Source: Flavobacteriales bacterium | GTDB lineage: Bacteria > Bacteroidota > Bacteroidia > Flavobacteriales_F > PHOS-HE28 | Direction: 5' to 3' | DNA: 64,000 nucleotides | Assembly: GCA_016713865.1 (NCBI GenBank) | Contig: JADJOG010000019.1 | Location: 1 to 64,000 of the forward strand | Shown here: piece after piece, positions 46,318 through 55,967 of the stretch | How the letters are laid out: every line of letters begins with the position of its first letter | Position numbering within the stretch: position 1 is the first letter of the stretch | Notes under the pieces: generated by a model | What the model was told of the DNA's origin: nothing | Database searches by the model: none | The model's input: only the letters and a program-made list of their open reading frames with translations | Translations under genes and position numbers: made by a program

Positions 46318-46974
46318 ATGGCGCTCACCAAGGAACAAATGGCAAAACGCATCGCGCGCGAACTGCGCGATGGCTATTACGTCAACCTCGGCATTGGCAT
46401 TCCCACGTTGGTGGCCAACTACATCCCGGAAGGAATGAACGTGGTGCTGCAAAGCGAGAATGGCATCTTGGGGATGGGCCCCTTCCCGTTCGAGGGCGAT
46501 GAAGACGCCGACCTGATAAACGCGGGCAAACAGACCGTGACCTTGCTTCCGGGCAGCAGTGTTTTCGATAGCGCCACCAGCTTCGCCATGATCCGCGGTC
46601 AGCATGTGCAGCTAACGGTGCTCGGCGCCATGGAGGTGTCTGACAACGGCGACATCGCCAACTGGAAGATCCCCGGCAAAATGGTGAAGGGCATGGGCGG
46701 CGCCATGGATCTTGTGGCCAGCGCCGACAACATCATCGTGTGCATGCTGCACACCAATAAGGCCGGCGAGAGCAAGTTGCTCAAGAAGTGCTCTCTTCCC
46801 CTCACCGGCGTGGGCTGCGTGAAGAAGATCGTGAGCGACCTCGGCGTGTTCGATGTGACACCCGATGGATTCAAGCTGCTCGAACGCGCTCCTGGGGTGA
46901 GCGTTGAGGAGATCAAGTCGAAGACCGAGGGCAGGCTGGTGGTGGAGGGCGATGTCCCTGAGATGGCGGTATGA
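46318..46974 (+). CDS. scoB: 3-oxoacid CoA-transferase subunit B
   Basis: Subunit B of a 3-oxoacid (succinyl-CoA:acetoacetate type) CoA-transferase, 218 residues. The family hallmark [12 protein letters not shown] carries the catalytic Glu that forms the acyl-CoA thioester; it is flanked by [19 protein letters not shown] and MAMIRGQ-like [20 protein letters not shown]. The glycine-rich [20 protein letters not shown] and [17 protein letters not shown] complete the fold. The A subunit, which normally precedes B, is not in the window; rluB is directly upstream instead. The stop overlaps the next gene (ATGA at 46971-46974). The frame is intact. Confidence 0.92.
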   Translation: MALTKEQMAKRIARELRDGYYVNLGIGIPTLVANYIPEGMNVVLQSENGILGMGPFPFEGDEDADLINAGKQTVTLLPGSSVFDSATSFAMIRGQHVQLTVLGAMEVSDNGDIANWKIPGKMVKGMGGAMDLVASADNIIVCMLHTNKAGESKLLKKCSLPLTGVGCVKKIVSDLGVFDVTPDGFKLLERAPGVSVEEIKSKTEGRLVVEGDVPEMAV

Positions 46975-48346
46975 ACCGTGCTGGCCAAACCCTGTTGAGC
47001 GTACTAGCGGCGATCATCCGTTCCCGGGGTGTCGCAATCATGATTCTTGCGTTCGTAGGGTTCTTCGGGTATTCATCGGTCGAGTACAACGGCAAGTTCC
47101 AACTCGGTGATTGGAGGCAGCACTTGCGCGCAGATGCTGCTGGCTACTACATCTATTTGCCGGGTCTATTCCACCATGGCATGCGAGCCGCGGAGGTGCC
47201 CGACAGCCTAGTCACCATTGCTGGCGAGGGCTTCTTGCTTGATCGCGAGCACGATCGCATCATCACGAAATACACCTACGGCACGGCATTGCTCCAACTG
47301 CCCTTCTATCTCGCGGCTGAGTGCATCACCGGATGGGGACGAACGAATGGATGGTCAATGACGCACCGTGCAGCGATCGAGTTCGGCGCCATTGTTTATT
47401 GGACAGCAGGCCTTGCGCTGCTAGCGAGTGCCTTGTCGATGCTTTGGCCGGCATCACGCAGCGTGAAACTCCTCGTTCTGATTGCCGTGGCCTTCGGCAC
47501 GCACACCTTCTACTACGCGTTCCGCTCCCCGGCTTACTCGCATGTATACTCATTCTTCCTCGTGTCGCTCGCGCTCTATGCGATCGCGCGTCTTGCGCAG
47601 GCGGGGCCCCGACCTGTTTGGGGCTTTGTCTTCGCATTCGCCTGCTGCTTGCTCGTGCTCATTCGTCCACAGGATTTGATTGCCGCAATCGCGCTCGGGT
47701 TGATTCTCTTCATGCGGATTCCCGACGCACGGCATTGGCGCATGCTCTACATCTCAATTGCGATCGCCGCGGTGATCCTGGCGATTCCGCAATTGATGTA
47801 TTGAAGTTCGTGCATGGCCATTGGCTGGTCTATTCATACGGCGACGAGGGTTTCTCGCGTTGGGCATCTCCGAAACTGGCAAGCGTGCTCATGTCTCCCG
47901 TGAACGGCTTGCTACCGCATGCGCCGGCCTTCTTCCTGCTGCTGCCCGCACTGGTGTACCTGTTCTTCACTGAGAAACGCCTGGCGCTTCTGCTGCTGTT
48001 CGTGTTCGCGGTTACCATCTATTCATGCGCCGCGTGGCATGCCTGGCATTTCGGATGCTCGTATGGCATGCGGCCATTGGTGCAGTACACGCCTCTGCTC
48101 GCGATCACGCTCTGGCGACTATTCAGTTGGCTTCAAGAACGGCAGAAAGCCGTTTGGCACGGCGCGGTGCCACTGCTGGTGCTGGCTTTCTTCGTGAACT
48201 ATCGGGTGATGCTTCAATACGAGGGCTGTCGACCGGAGCATGAATGGGACTGGCGACCATATGAGCGCGATATGATCGAAGCCTTCTTCGGCGCATCCGT
48301 GTGCGTGCTTCCGGAAACCGCTAGCGACATAGAGGCAACAGCATGA
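46971..48346 (+). CDS. GT-C-type multi-pass membrane protein 1 (frameshifted)
   Basis: About 458 residues. It starts in an ATGA overlap with scoB. The first membrane segment ([19 protein letters not shown]) is followed by a luminal loop containing [19 protein letters not shown], the acidic/aromatic loop typical of PMT/ArnT-like GT-C transferases, then about ten further segments ([108 protein letters not shown]). Near 47803 one missing base turns [20 protein letters not shown] into a stop, and the second frame runs to 48346. GT-C activity, use of a lipid-linked sugar, is inferred from topology only. Confidence 0.7.
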
Positions 48347-50193
48347 CGCACGCGTTATCGAGCAGCGGCCAGCGGATCAAGCTCCTCTTCGTTCTTCCTT
48401 TTGGACTGGCCCTCTTCACGTACGCGGCCGTGCGCTGCACCACGGTCACCTTCTCATACGACGAGAACTACACCTACATCCGCCATGTAATCAAGAACTG
48501 CTTCTACCAAGACAGCTTCGATCAAATGGGGGGCAACCACCATCTGATGAATGTGTGGGGCATGTGGGTGTCGTGGAAGCTCTTCGGGAGCAGCGAATTG
48601 GCGCTGCGCCTGCCCAACCTGCTAGCCTTTCTCATCTACCTCTATGCATCGGCCCGATTGGCGATGCGGGCAGGCAACGCGCTGCTCACGTTGGCGCTGT
48701 TCATCCTGCTCAACGCGCACCCCTACGCCATCGACTTCTTTTCCTTGGCGCGCGGCTACGGGCTCTCCATGGCGTGGCTGATGCTGAGCCTGTGGCAAGG
48801 CTATCGGTACATCACCGAGGGCGAGCGAACACGCCATCTCATGCTCGGCACCGTCGCGGCAGGACTCTCGTCCATGAGCCACGTGATCATGGTCAATTAC
48901 CTGTTGGCGTGGACAGCCGCTTTCGGCGTTCTGCTGCTCTTCGCATGGAAGCGTGAAGGATGGCGGGCCCGACGAGCGCAATTGGCAGTGATGCTCTTCG
49001 TTCCGCTCATTGCCTTAGCCATTGTGCTGCCAGCCGCGCTCGGGCTGCACAGTGGCGGATCGTTGAACTTCGGTTGCGAAGACCCGTGGAAGTGCGCCGT
49101 GGATAGCCTTGCAGTTAAGGTGCTCTACCACTCAACTTACGAGAAGGCGCCGATCATCATCATCGAGAAAGCACTCTGGTGGATGCTCGGCATCTGTGCG
49201 GGCAGCGCTCTTGTCGTTGGCTTCATGCAACAAGCTCGGAGGCTACGACCGCTGCTGGCCGTGGCCTTGATCCTGGTATTCTGCCTGCTGAGCCTCTGGT
49301 TGCAGCACCTGCTGTTCGCGGTGCCTTATCCCATGACACGCACGGGGGTGTTCATGATCCCGCTCTGCTTCGGCGTGCTTGCCATGGCCCTGCTGGCGTG
49401 GCCAGGCAAACAAGCCATTGCTGCCGTGATCGGATCCGCATGCTGCATCCCCTTGGTGATCAATGCAAAGAAAGCGGCGAATCTGAATCACTCCGTGGAA
49501 TGGAAGACCACTGGCGATCTGAGGGACTTGCTAGATCTGATCGCGAAGGACCGCAGAGCCTCAACCGAATCCAGGCCGCTGACCATGATCGGTTCTGATT
49601 TCGAAGTGAGCGGCGAGCTCGATTATTATATCCGCACGCGCGGCTGGCATTGGCTTGCGTACCATCAAAGGCTGGATACGAATGCATTCGTGCCGAGTGA
49701 TTACTATCTGGTCGAATGGACTGGCCGCCCGCATGTAGACAGCTCGAACTGGGTGTCCATGGGAAAGTCACGGGTGTCGGATCTGGAACTCTTCCGGGAT
49801 GAGCGATCGCGGTCACTAAGCGGCTCGATTCTCGTACACGAGCATCTGTCGCTTCCGCCAGGGCCGGGCACAAGGGAATTCCAAGTCGGGGTTACCCGTG
49901 CGATGCTCGGCAAGGAGCTCATTGTCTCCGCAACGGTGCGAGGCTTGGAGTGGGCCGACACCAATTGGCTGGGACTCTACCTCCAGCTGGTGCGCAAGGG
50001 GGAGGTGATAAGGTCGATTGACCATCCATCTCACAGACAGGTGCCGACATACGGGAATTGGCTTCCTGCGAGCGTTTCACTCCGTCTGAGCGACGAAGTC
50101 GAGATGGGCGACACTCTTCGCTTCCTGGCAATCCCCTGCTTCGGCTCCCCGGTGATCCTCACCAGCGACATGGATCTCTGGGTGGTAGAATGA
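48343..50193 (+). CDS. GT-C-type multi-pass membrane protein 2
   Basis: Protein of 616 residues starting in an ATGA overlap with the previous gene. The N-terminal membrane helix ([19 protein letters not shown]) is followed by [16 protein letters not shown], whose Asp-Glu pair fits the catalytic DE of PMT/ArnT-like (GT39/GT83) transferases, and [20 protein letters not shown], another family landmark. About ten membrane segments follow, to about residue 370. The last 200 residues form a soluble beta-rich domain ([51 protein letters not shown]), probably facing the periplasm. The stop overlaps the next start (ATGA at 50190-50193). The donor should be a polyprenyl-phosphate sugar made by the DPM1-like enzyme directly downstream. 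The frame is intact. Confidence 0.75.
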   Translation: MTHALSSSGQRIKLLFVLPFGLALFTYAAVRCTTVTFSYDENYTYIRHVIKNCFYQDSFDQMGGNHHLMNVWGMWVSWKLFGSSELALRLPNLLAFLIYLYASARLAMRAGNALLTLALFILLNAHPYAIDFFSLARGYGLSMAWLMLSLWQGYRYITEGERTRHLMLGTVAAGLSSMSHVIMVNYLLAWTAAFGVLLLFAWKREGWRARRAQLAVMLFVPLIALAIVLPAALGLHSGGSLNFGCEDPWKCAVDSLAVKVLYHSTYEKAPIIIIEKALWWMLGICAGSALVVGFMQQARRLRPLLAVALILVFCLLSLWLQHLLFAVPYPMTRTGVFMIPLCFGVLAMALLAWPGKQAIAAVIGSACCIPLVINAKKAANLNHSVEWKTTGDLRDLLDLIAKDRRASTESRPLTMIGSDFEVSGELDYYIRTRGWHWLAYHQRLDTNAFVPSDYYLVEWTGRPHVDSSNWVSMGKSRVSDLELFRDERSRSLSGSILVHEHLSLPPGPGTREFQVGVTRAMLGKELIVSATVRGLEWADTNWLGLYLQLVRKGEVIRSIDHPSHRQVPTYGNWLPASVSLRLSDEVEMGDTLRFLAIPCFGSPVILTSDMDLWVVE

Positions 50194-50948
50194 CATTGAT
50201 GGCGGAACTGCGATCTTCGGCGCCGATGCAGCACACGGCCATCCGAAGCCTCTCGATCATCATCCCCGCGTACAACGAGGAGCGCACGATCCATTTGATC
50301 CTCGACAAGGTGAGGGACGTGCAGCTCGTTCACGGCATCACGAAAGAGGTGGTGATCGTGAACGACGGCTCGAAGGATGGAACCGCCGCCGCCATCGCGC
50401 GGTACATGGAAGCGAACCCGCAGCTCGGCATCAAGTTCTATGAACAGCCACGCAATATGGGCAAAGGCGCGGCCATCCATCGCGGCATCAAAGAGGCCAC
50501 TGGCGAATACCTGATCATCCAGGATGCCGACCTCGAGTATGACCCGCGCGAGTACAACGATCTGCTGCGGCCCGTGGTTGAAGGCTTCGCTGATGTGGTG
50601 TTCGGCTCGCGATTCATGGGGCACCATCCGCACCGCATCCTCTTCTTCTGGCACAGCATCGGCAACAAATTCCTCACCTCCCTGTCCAACGCGTTCAACA
50701 ATCTGAACCTGACGGATATGGAGACCTGCTACAAGCTCATGCGCAGCGACATCGCCAAGGGCCTTGACCTGCGCGAGCAGCGCTTCGGCTTCGAGCCGGA
50801 GGTGACGGCCAAACTGGCCCGCGTGAAGGGCACTCGCATCTACGAGGTGGGCATCAGCTACTATGGCCGCACTTATGCCGAAGGCAAGAAGATCGGCTGG
50901 AAGGATGGCTTCCGCGCGATCTGGTGCATCGTGAAATACGGGCTGTGA
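50190..50948 (+). CDS. Dolichyl/polyprenyl-phosphate mannosyl- or glucosyltransferase (GT2)
   Basis: GT2 enzyme of 252 residues that should move a sugar from a nucleotide to polyprenyl phosphate. Start 50190 overlaps the previous stop in ATGA. The donor strand is [20 protein letters not shown], then [19 protein letters not shown], the DxD motif in [20 protein letters not shown], and the later signature [20 protein letters not shown] with [16 protein letters not shown] and [20 protein letters not shown]. It lacks the C-terminal membrane pair of Dpm1 from some phyla, fitting a peripheral enzyme. Placed between GT-C genes, it probably makes their lipid-linked donor. The frame is intact. Confidence 0.88.
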   Translation: MTLMAELRSSAPMQHTAIRSLSIIIPAYNEERTIHLILDKVRDVQLVHGITKEVVIVNDGSKDGTAAAIARYMEANPQLGIKFYEQPRNMGKGAAIHRGIKEATGEYLIIQDADLEYDPREYNDLLRPVVEGFADVVFGSRFMGHHPHRILFFWHSIGNKFLTSLSNAFNNLNLTDMETCYKLMRSDIAKGLDLREQRFGFEPEVTAKLARVKGTRIYEVGISYYGRTYAEGKKIGWKDGFRAIWCIVKYGL

Positions 50949-50968
50949 GCCATGCGCTCGATCGCGCC

Positions 50969-52377
50969 ATGACCGCTCATCGATTCTTGCCATTCTGGTG
51001 GCTGCTGCTTGCGGGGGCATCGGTTGGGATGCGCTTGGTCTCCGAAGGCATCATCGATAGCGGCGATGGCATTCAGCACTATCACATCGCGCGCGGAAGC
51101 TGGAGCTCGCCCATGCTCCTGCTCGATCATTGGGGAAACCGCTCTTCACGCTCTTCGCTTCGCCTTTCGCGCAGCTCGGCCTATGGAGCATGACGCTCTT
51201 CAACGCGCTGTGCTTCGTATTCACCTGCTGGGCCGCCGATGGGGTCATCCGTTCGCAAAGCCATTCGCTTCGATGGCTATTCGCCCCGCTGCTGCTGCTC
51301 GCTCCGGAGTATGGACGCATGGTGCTCGCTGGAATGACCGAGCCATTCTTCGGCTTGATCGCCATGCTCGCTCTTCGCGCGCTTCATGAACGACGCTTCC
51401 TCGTCGCTGCGCTCATTAGCTCCTTCATGCCCTTCGCCCGACCGGAGTACATCGCGTTCGTTCCATTCGTTGCAGCCTGGCTGATCATGCAGAAAAGCTG
51501 GCGAACACTTCCCGTGCTGCTAACCGGCCACATGGTGTATGCGCTGCTCGGCTGGGTTGCACTGGCCGATCCGCTCTGGTATTTCCACCGCGACCCGTAC
51601 ACCGGCGCCGAATCGGTGTACGGCCGTGGCGATGCGTGGCATTTCGTGCAGAGCCTTCCGGAAACCCTTGGCTGGCCCTTGCTTCTCCTTGTGATCACTT
51701 CTGTGATCATGACGAGCGCCCACCTGGTACGCCATCGCTCTTTGAGCAATTGGCAATTGTTCATCATCATCGTGGCACTGCTTCCTTCTCTGACCATTTT
51801 GCTGGTTCACACCATCCTATGGTGGAAAGGCTTGAAGGGGTCCTTAGGCCTTACACGCGTGCTTGCCACGGCAGCGCCGCTGCTTGCACTGTTCGCGATC
51901 GCGCCGGTTGGCGCGCTATTGGACCATTCCGCCTTGAGGGGTTTTCGCCGCATCATGGCTACAACAGCCATTGGTATGGCAGCCATCGGATACTCGGCGT
52001 ATGCGTTCTTCGATCGAACGCCATGGCCTTATCCCATCGATGGGTATCAACGGTTCCTTCGCGACGTAGGCGAGCAGGTGCGTGTCTTGGCGGACAGCGA
52101 AACCAGGGTTGTCTTCTTCCACCCGATGATCGCGTACCGCTCTGGACTGAACCCTTACGATACTGACCATGCGCGCCAATGCTGGGGACTGGATGCAGCG
52201 GCTCCCGCTACGGGCTTGGCGGATCACGATCTGCTTGTTTGGGACGCGCACTTCGGGCCGAATGAGGGCGGAACACCCCTAGACTTGCTGCTTAACCGCG
52301 CAGATCTCGAGCTCGTCAGTGTGATGGTCCCCGATGAGCGTATGCTGACGCTCGGAGATCATCCTTTCGAGGTGTGA
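50969..52377 (+). CDS. GT-C-type multi-pass membrane protein 3 (frameshifted)
   Basis: About 469 residues. ATG 50969 opens the first membrane segment (FLPFWWLLLAGASVGMRLV), followed by SGDGIQHYHIARGSWSSPML, with the Asp/His loop typical of GT-C transferases. Near 51132 one missing base splits it (HWGNRSS in one frame, HWGKPLFTLFASPFAQLG in the other). About nine further segments follow (MTLFNALCFVFTCWAA, LLLLAPEYGRMVLAGM, LLLLVITSVIMTSAHLV, LFIIIVALLPSLTILLVHTI, ALFAIAPVGALL, ATTAIGMAAIGYSAYAFF). It ends in a luminal loop (DLLVWDAHFGPNEGGTPLDL). The frame continues open after the TGA at 52375, see the next entry. Probably the last enzyme of the glycosylation unit. Confidence 0.72.
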
Positions 52378-52419
52378 ATCTTCCGGCCAGGAGCAGCCTC
52401 GAGCAATGAGCATGGCGCA

Positions 52420-52887
52420 GTGCTCTTCGATCAGTCTGCCCGCGAGGAAATCCGGATACAATGGCGGGCCGACACCCTACCCTGCGCTTCGCCAACAACA
52501 ATGCTCTGCCTGGCTCCGAACGAGTTCCCGCTGGAGTTGCTCACCACGCCATTGATTGAGCCTGGCGCTTTGTATCGGGAGGTGCATGTGTCCGCCCGCC
52601 TGTCCATCGGCGCATGCGAGAAGGTCTCCGCCGATCTTGTTTATGCCGAATCGCTCGAGGAGCAATCGCTGATGTACTTCGCTTGGCCCGTGCGTGATGG
52701 GCGCTTGGACATCCGGTTCCGTGCACCGCGTCGCGACTTGAACACGAACGCCAAGCTCTATCTATGGAACATGGATCGATGCGCATTAGCGATTGACTCG
52801 CTACGTGTGAGTGTGCGTGACATCGAGCGAGCTCCGTCGGTCACACCACCGCGATCCGCTCCTCAGCCACGAGCTCCCTTCCGGTGA
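52420..52887 (+). CDS. Beta-rich domain, probably the C-terminus of GT-C protein 3
   Basis: An ORF in the same frame as the GT-C 3 gene, from which it is separated only by TGA 52375-52377. The region between (IFRPGAASSNEHGAVLFDQS) is in frame and open, so the two read as one protein if the stop is a sequence error. It is about 155 codons with a signal-free, strand-rich pattern (YREVHVSARLSIGACEKVSA, SLMYFAWPVRDGRLDIRFRA, AKLYLWNMDRCALAIDSLRV), comparable in position to the soluble C-terminal domain of GT-C protein 2. Its end overlaps the convergent exonuclease by 47 bases. As a separate gene it would have no clear start; I favour it being the missing ectodomain. Confidence 0.5.
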   Translation: MLFDQSAREEIRIQWRADTLPCASPTTMLCLAPNEFPLELLTTPLIEPGALYREVHVSARLSIGACEKVSADLVYAESLEEQSLMYFAWPVRDGRLDIRFRAPRRDLNTNAKLYLWNMDRCALAIDSLRVSVRDIERAPSVTPPRSAPQPRAPFR

Positions 52888-53554
52888 GCCTTAGATACAA
52901 TTGGGCCGTGGCTATCACATCCTTGCGGCAATAGGTGGCAATGCGCTCCAGGTCCTTGTCCTCGTAATACACGCGCGCCACATCGGCACCGGTGATATCA
53001 TCCTTGGGCGTGGGGATGCCGAGCACATGCGTGAGCAAGGCGAGCGAAGTGTAGGCCTTGCGATCGCCGAAGCTCCAGAGATTCATGGGGTGCACGTGGC
53101 CCACTTCCCAGGGCTTCAGGCCACCGATGTCGAGGATGCGCGGAACAGTGATGCGATTGATCACGCAGCGGCGCGCGATCCAAGGGAAGTCGAACTCCTT
53201 GCCGTTATGCGCGCATAACCAGTGGTCATCGGTGGCGTAGTGCCGGTTGAGCAAGTCGGCGAAGCGCGTGAGCAAATCATACTCGTGATCTCCGTGGTAC
53301 GAGGTCACGCGCATGTGCCACCCATCGCCCTCTTTGTGTAAGCTGCCCACACCGATGCAAATGATCTTGCCGAACTCCGCGAGGATCCCGCCCTTCTCAT
53401 CCCACAATTGCTCCGCGGATTTCGCATCGCGCTGCTGCTCGAAGCGAGTCTTATCGGTGAAGAGCTTTGCTGCGTGCGGCTCAAGGTTGTCCCAGCGATA
53501 GGTCTGCGGAACGGTCTCGATGTCAAGGAATAGGATCCTGCTCAGGTCTTTCAT
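52841..53554 (-). CDS. 3'-5' exonuclease, PolB-type DEDDy
   Basis: Exonuclease-fold protein of 237 residues of the stand-alone DNA polymerase B exonuclease type. The DEDDy motifs are seen in order: FLDIETVPQTYRW (motif I, Asp and Glu), WLCAHNGKEFDFPWIAR (motif II, Asp) and RIATYCRKDVIATAQLYL (motif III, with Tyr four residues before Asp). Substrate is likely DNA; stand-alone members are common in Bacteroidota but of unproven role. Start 53554 (MKDLSRILFLDIE) is the family start. Its 3' end overlaps the convergent ORF. The frame is intact. Confidence 0.85.
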   Translation of the reverse strand: MKDLSRILFLDIETVPQTYRWDNLEPHAAKLFTDKTRFEQQRDAKSAEQLWDEKGGILAEFGKIICIGVGSLHKEGDGWHMRVTSYHGDHEYDLLTRFADLLNRHYATDDHWLCAHNGKEFDFPWIARRCVINRITVPRILDIGGLKPWEVGHVHPMNLWSFGDRKAYTSLALLTHVLGIPTPKDDITGADVARVYYEDKDLERIATYCRKDVIATAQLYLRLTGRELVAEERIAVV

Positions 53555-53585
53555 GGTAAGGTTTCGATTTACGCCATTGCCTGGT

Positions 53586-53990
53586 TCATTCGATCATCAC
53601 GCCTTTCGCATTCATCAACGGCAGTGAGGTGAAATTCGCCTCATCGATGCTTCCTGCGAGGAAGATGTATTTCTTGTCGTGCAGCTCCCGGTCGATGAAG
53701 AAGCTCAGCCAGTACTGGTTGCTCAGCGGGAACACGTCCTCCACGATGCGTTCGATACGCGCCCAGCTCTTGGGTCCGAGGCGCTCGAGGTGGTGGCGCA
53801 TCTCGCTCGTAGCGCGCGCCTCGCCTTCGATCTCGCCATAGCCGCGCGAGCTGATGAGCACATTCTCCAACGTGACGTCACGCTGGTTGATCAGATAGAC
53901 GTACCACGCATCGTCGCCCTCTTCGTCCTTCTCGCGCACCACCGCCATGGCGATGCCTTCGACCTTGGGTGGCACGATGTCCTTGCGCAT
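53586..53990 (-). CDS. Conserved hypothetical protein (Bacteroidota)
   Basis: Soluble protein of 134 residues. Start 53990 (MRKDIVPPKVEGIAMAVVRE) is chosen, since the longer ORF to 54038 overlaps the preceding gene. Recognisable conserved stretches are WYVYLINQRDVTLENVLISS, RGYGEIEGEARATSEMRHHL, LSNQYWLSFFIDRELHDKKY and a hydrophobic LPLMNAKGVMIE ending. I recall similar proteins across Bacteroidota, at times labelled phenylalanyl-tRNA synthetase alpha subunit, without any synthetase motif; that name is not supported here. Its start is 2 bases from the stop of the serine hydrolase gene, so the pair is co-transcribed. The frame is intact. Confidence 0.7.
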   Translation of the reverse strand: MRKDIVPPKVEGIAMAVVREKDEEGDDAWYVYLINQRDVTLENVLISSRGYGEIEGEARATSEMRHHLERLGPKSWARIERIVEDVFPLSNQYWLSFFIDRELHDKKYIFLAGSIDEANFTSLPLMNAKGVMIE

Positions 53991-53992
53991 GC

Positions 53993-55162
53993 TCAGGCGG
54001 GTTGTTGGCGCGCCAGCTCGCGTGCGATGCCGATCCACTTGAACACATCGGTGGGGTGGCCCGTGAGGTTGACCTCCTCGCGTTTCATGCCAGTGCGCAC
54101 GAACACGAGGTGCTCATGGGGGATCACCACGACGTATTCGCCATGGAAGCCGCGACAATAGTGAATGGGCTTCCCCTCCACCTCGGCCAGCCACCAGAAG
54201 TAGCCGTAGCGCGCGTTCGGGGCCCCCTTATCCATGAGCTTGGCTGGCGTGATGCTGGCCTCCCAATATTCACGAGGCACGATCTGCCTGCCGCGCCACA
54301 TGCCACTGTCGAGGTAGAGCTGCCCAATGCGGCCGAAGTCGCGCGCTGTGGCGTAGAGGCAGCAGAAGCCTTTGAAGTCGCCGTCCTCGCGATCCTTGCC
54401 CCAATAGGCATCGTGCTCGCATCCGAGCGGCCCCCAGACCTTTTCGCGCATCAGCGCATCGAGCTCTTTGCCATAGGCCGCTTCGAGCACTTCGGTCATG
54501 ATCTGCGTGGCGCCGCTGATGTAGTCGAACTCCTTGCCCGGCTCGTCGCGGCACGGCTGGTTCAGCGCAAGCTCACGCACGTTGTACCCATAGTAGCCCT
54601 TGGCATTGTCGCTGAAGGGATCGGCACCGCTCTCGCTCCAATCCAACCCGGTGCTCATGGTGAGCACATGCCACAGGTTGATCTTGGCGTAGCAGCCTTC
54701 CTTGTATTCCGGAAGGAAGTCGCCTACCGGCTGGAACACGCTCTGGATCTTTCCTTCGCCCATGGCGATACCGGTGAGCACGCTGATATAGCTCTTGGCC
54801 ACGCTGAAGCTATTGGCCACGCTATCGGCATCCCAGCCATTCCAGTACTGCTCGAAGATCAGGCTGTCGTTCTGCCACACGGCGAAGCCCACGCTGTGCA
54901 AGGCTTTCAGGTCGGTCTCTTGTTCCGCGGTGAGGACCAATTTGCCATAGCGATCGCCTTGCGGCCACGGCTGCGGATCGGATGCGGGAATGGTGCTGTA
55001 CGGGAAGAAGTTGCGGTCGTCGATCTCCGGGCTGGTGCGACCCATGAGGTATGTGAAGCGCACACCGCGCGGTATATGGCCATTGCCGGTGAGGTAGGCG
55101 AGGCCGATGAGTCCGCCGATGATGAGGATGAACCAGATGAGGAGTTTCTTCAGAAAGCGCAT
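53993..55162 (-). CDS. Membrane-anchored serine hydrolase (beta-lactamase family)
   Basis: Protein of 389 residues; start 55162 (MRFLKKLLIWFILIIGGLIG) gives an uncleaved N-terminal anchor. The SxxK motif is SVAK in ANSFSVAKSYISVLTGIAMG, the Tyr motif YISGA in DYISGATQIMTEVLEAAYGK, and HG in YCRGFHGEYVVVIP stands for the third element. Overall it resembles class C beta-lactamase/EstB-like hydrolases. It differs from the serine hydrolase at 8498, with low similarity, so they are not recent duplicates. The long antisense ORF over it is a codon-bias shadow. The frame is intact. Confidence 0.85.
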   Translation of the reverse strand: MRFLKKLLIWFILIIGGLIGLAYLTGNGHIPRGVRFTYLMGRTSPEIDDRNFFPYSTIPASDPQPWPQGDRYGKLVLTAEQETDLKALHSVGFAVWQNDSLIFEQYWNGWDADSVANSFSVAKSYISVLTGIAMGEGKIQSVFQPVGDFLPEYKEGCYAKINLWHVLTMSTGLDWSESGADPFSDNAKGYYGYNVRELALNQPCRDEPGKEFDYISGATQIMTEVLEAAYGKELDALMREKVWGPLGCEHDAYWGKDREDGDFKGFCCLYATARDFGRIGQLYLDSGMWRGRQIVPREYWEASITPAKLMDKGAPNARYGYFWWLAEVEGKPIHYCRGFHGEYVVVIPHEHLVFVRTGMKREEVNLTGHPTDVFKWIGIARELARQQPA

Positions 55163-55175
55163 GGGCCGAAAATAC

Positions 55176-55883
55176 CTAGCCCGCCATGAGCTCCGCATCA
55201 AACAGGTCCGCGATCTCCAACCGAAGCCTGTTCTTCACGGCTTCGATGTCTACCTCGCCACCCAACTCTTGCGCCATGCTCGTAACGCCCTTGTCGGCGA
55301 TGCCGCAGGGCACGATGTTCCCGAAGTAGCTCATGTCCGTGTTCACATTGAAGGCGAAGCCGTGCATGGTGACCCACCGACTGGCTCGGATGCCGAAGGC
55401 GCAGATCTTCCTTGCTTTAACGGGGTCGGTCCAATCGAGCCAAACGCCCGTGAGGCCGTCAATCCGTCCGGCCTTTATGCCATACGCTTCCAAGGTTCCG
55501 ATGATTGCCTCCTCCAGCGTCCGCAAATAGCGGTGGATATCGGTGAAGTGGTGGTCGAGGTCGAAGATGGGATAACCCACGATCTGCCCCGGCCCGTGGT
55601 AGGTGATGTCGCCGCCTCGATCGATGGGGAAGAACTGCACACCTTTCTCGCGCAGGCCTTGCTCGTTCAACAGTAAGTGGCTTTGCTTGCCGCTCTTACC
55701 CAGCGTGTAAACGTGGTTGTGCTCGCAGAAGAGAAGGTGGTCTTCCGTGAGCAACTGACCCTGCTCAGGCAGTGATCGGTTCGCGATCTTCCTCTCGATG
55801 GTCTCCTTGAAAAAGCGCGTTTGCAAGTCCCAAGCAGTGGCATAGTCGATGATGCCGAGGTCGCGGAAAAGGATCTTTCTCAC
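55176..55883 (-). CDS. lipB: Octanoyltransferase
   Basis: Transfers octanoyl from ACP to the lipoyl domains of 2-oxoacid dehydrogenases; 235 residues. GTG 55883 (MRKILFRDLGIIDYATAWDL) is chosen because a CACCTTTG promoter-like run sits 5-12 bases upstream; the ORF start at 55919 would place that run within the gene. Signatures are GGDITYHGPGQIVGYPIFDL and the nucleophile Cys in GNIVPCGIADKGVTSM. The mid-part IGIKAGRIDGLTGVWLDW-like stretch is normal for the family. LipA is not in the window. The gene is followed by the serine hydrolase gene with 13 bases between. The frame is intact. Confidence 0.93.
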   Translation of the reverse strand: MRKILFRDLGIIDYATAWDLQTRFFKETIERKIANRSLPEQGQLLTEDHLLFCEHNHVYTLGKSGKQSHLLLNEQGLREKGVQFFPIDRGGDITYHGPGQIVGYPIFDLDHHFTDIHRYLRTLEEAIIGTLEAYGIKAGRIDGLTGVWLDWTDPVKARKICAFGIRASRWVTMHGFAFNVNTDMSYFGNIVPCGIADKGVTSMAQELGGEVDIEAVKNRLRLEIADLFDAELMAG

Positions 55884-55887
55884 GCCG

Positions 55888-55895
55888 CAAAGGTG
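55888..55895 (-). promoter_or_regulatory. Bacteroidota -7-like promoter element for lipB
   Basis: CACCTTTG on the minus strand, ending 4 bases before GTG 55883; it matches TANNTTTG at all but the second letter of the box. Start choice of lipB rests partly on it. Confidence 0.35.
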
Positions 55896-55967
55896 CTGCA
55901 TGCCGCAACGAGTTCTCAAGCGGCGAGCGGCAAGCGAGGTTAGCCCACTTGCCGCTCGTCAACTTGG

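Noticed and set aside
52375..52377. Selenocysteine readthrough at the TGA of GT-C protein 3
   Set aside because: No SECIS-like stem loop was seen directly after the stop and no catalytic Cys site is expected in a luminal beta domain.
53969..55189. 406-codon plus-strand ORF over the serine hydrolase and its neighbour
   Set aside because: Antisense shadow of two genes with clear motifs; no promoter or motif of its own.
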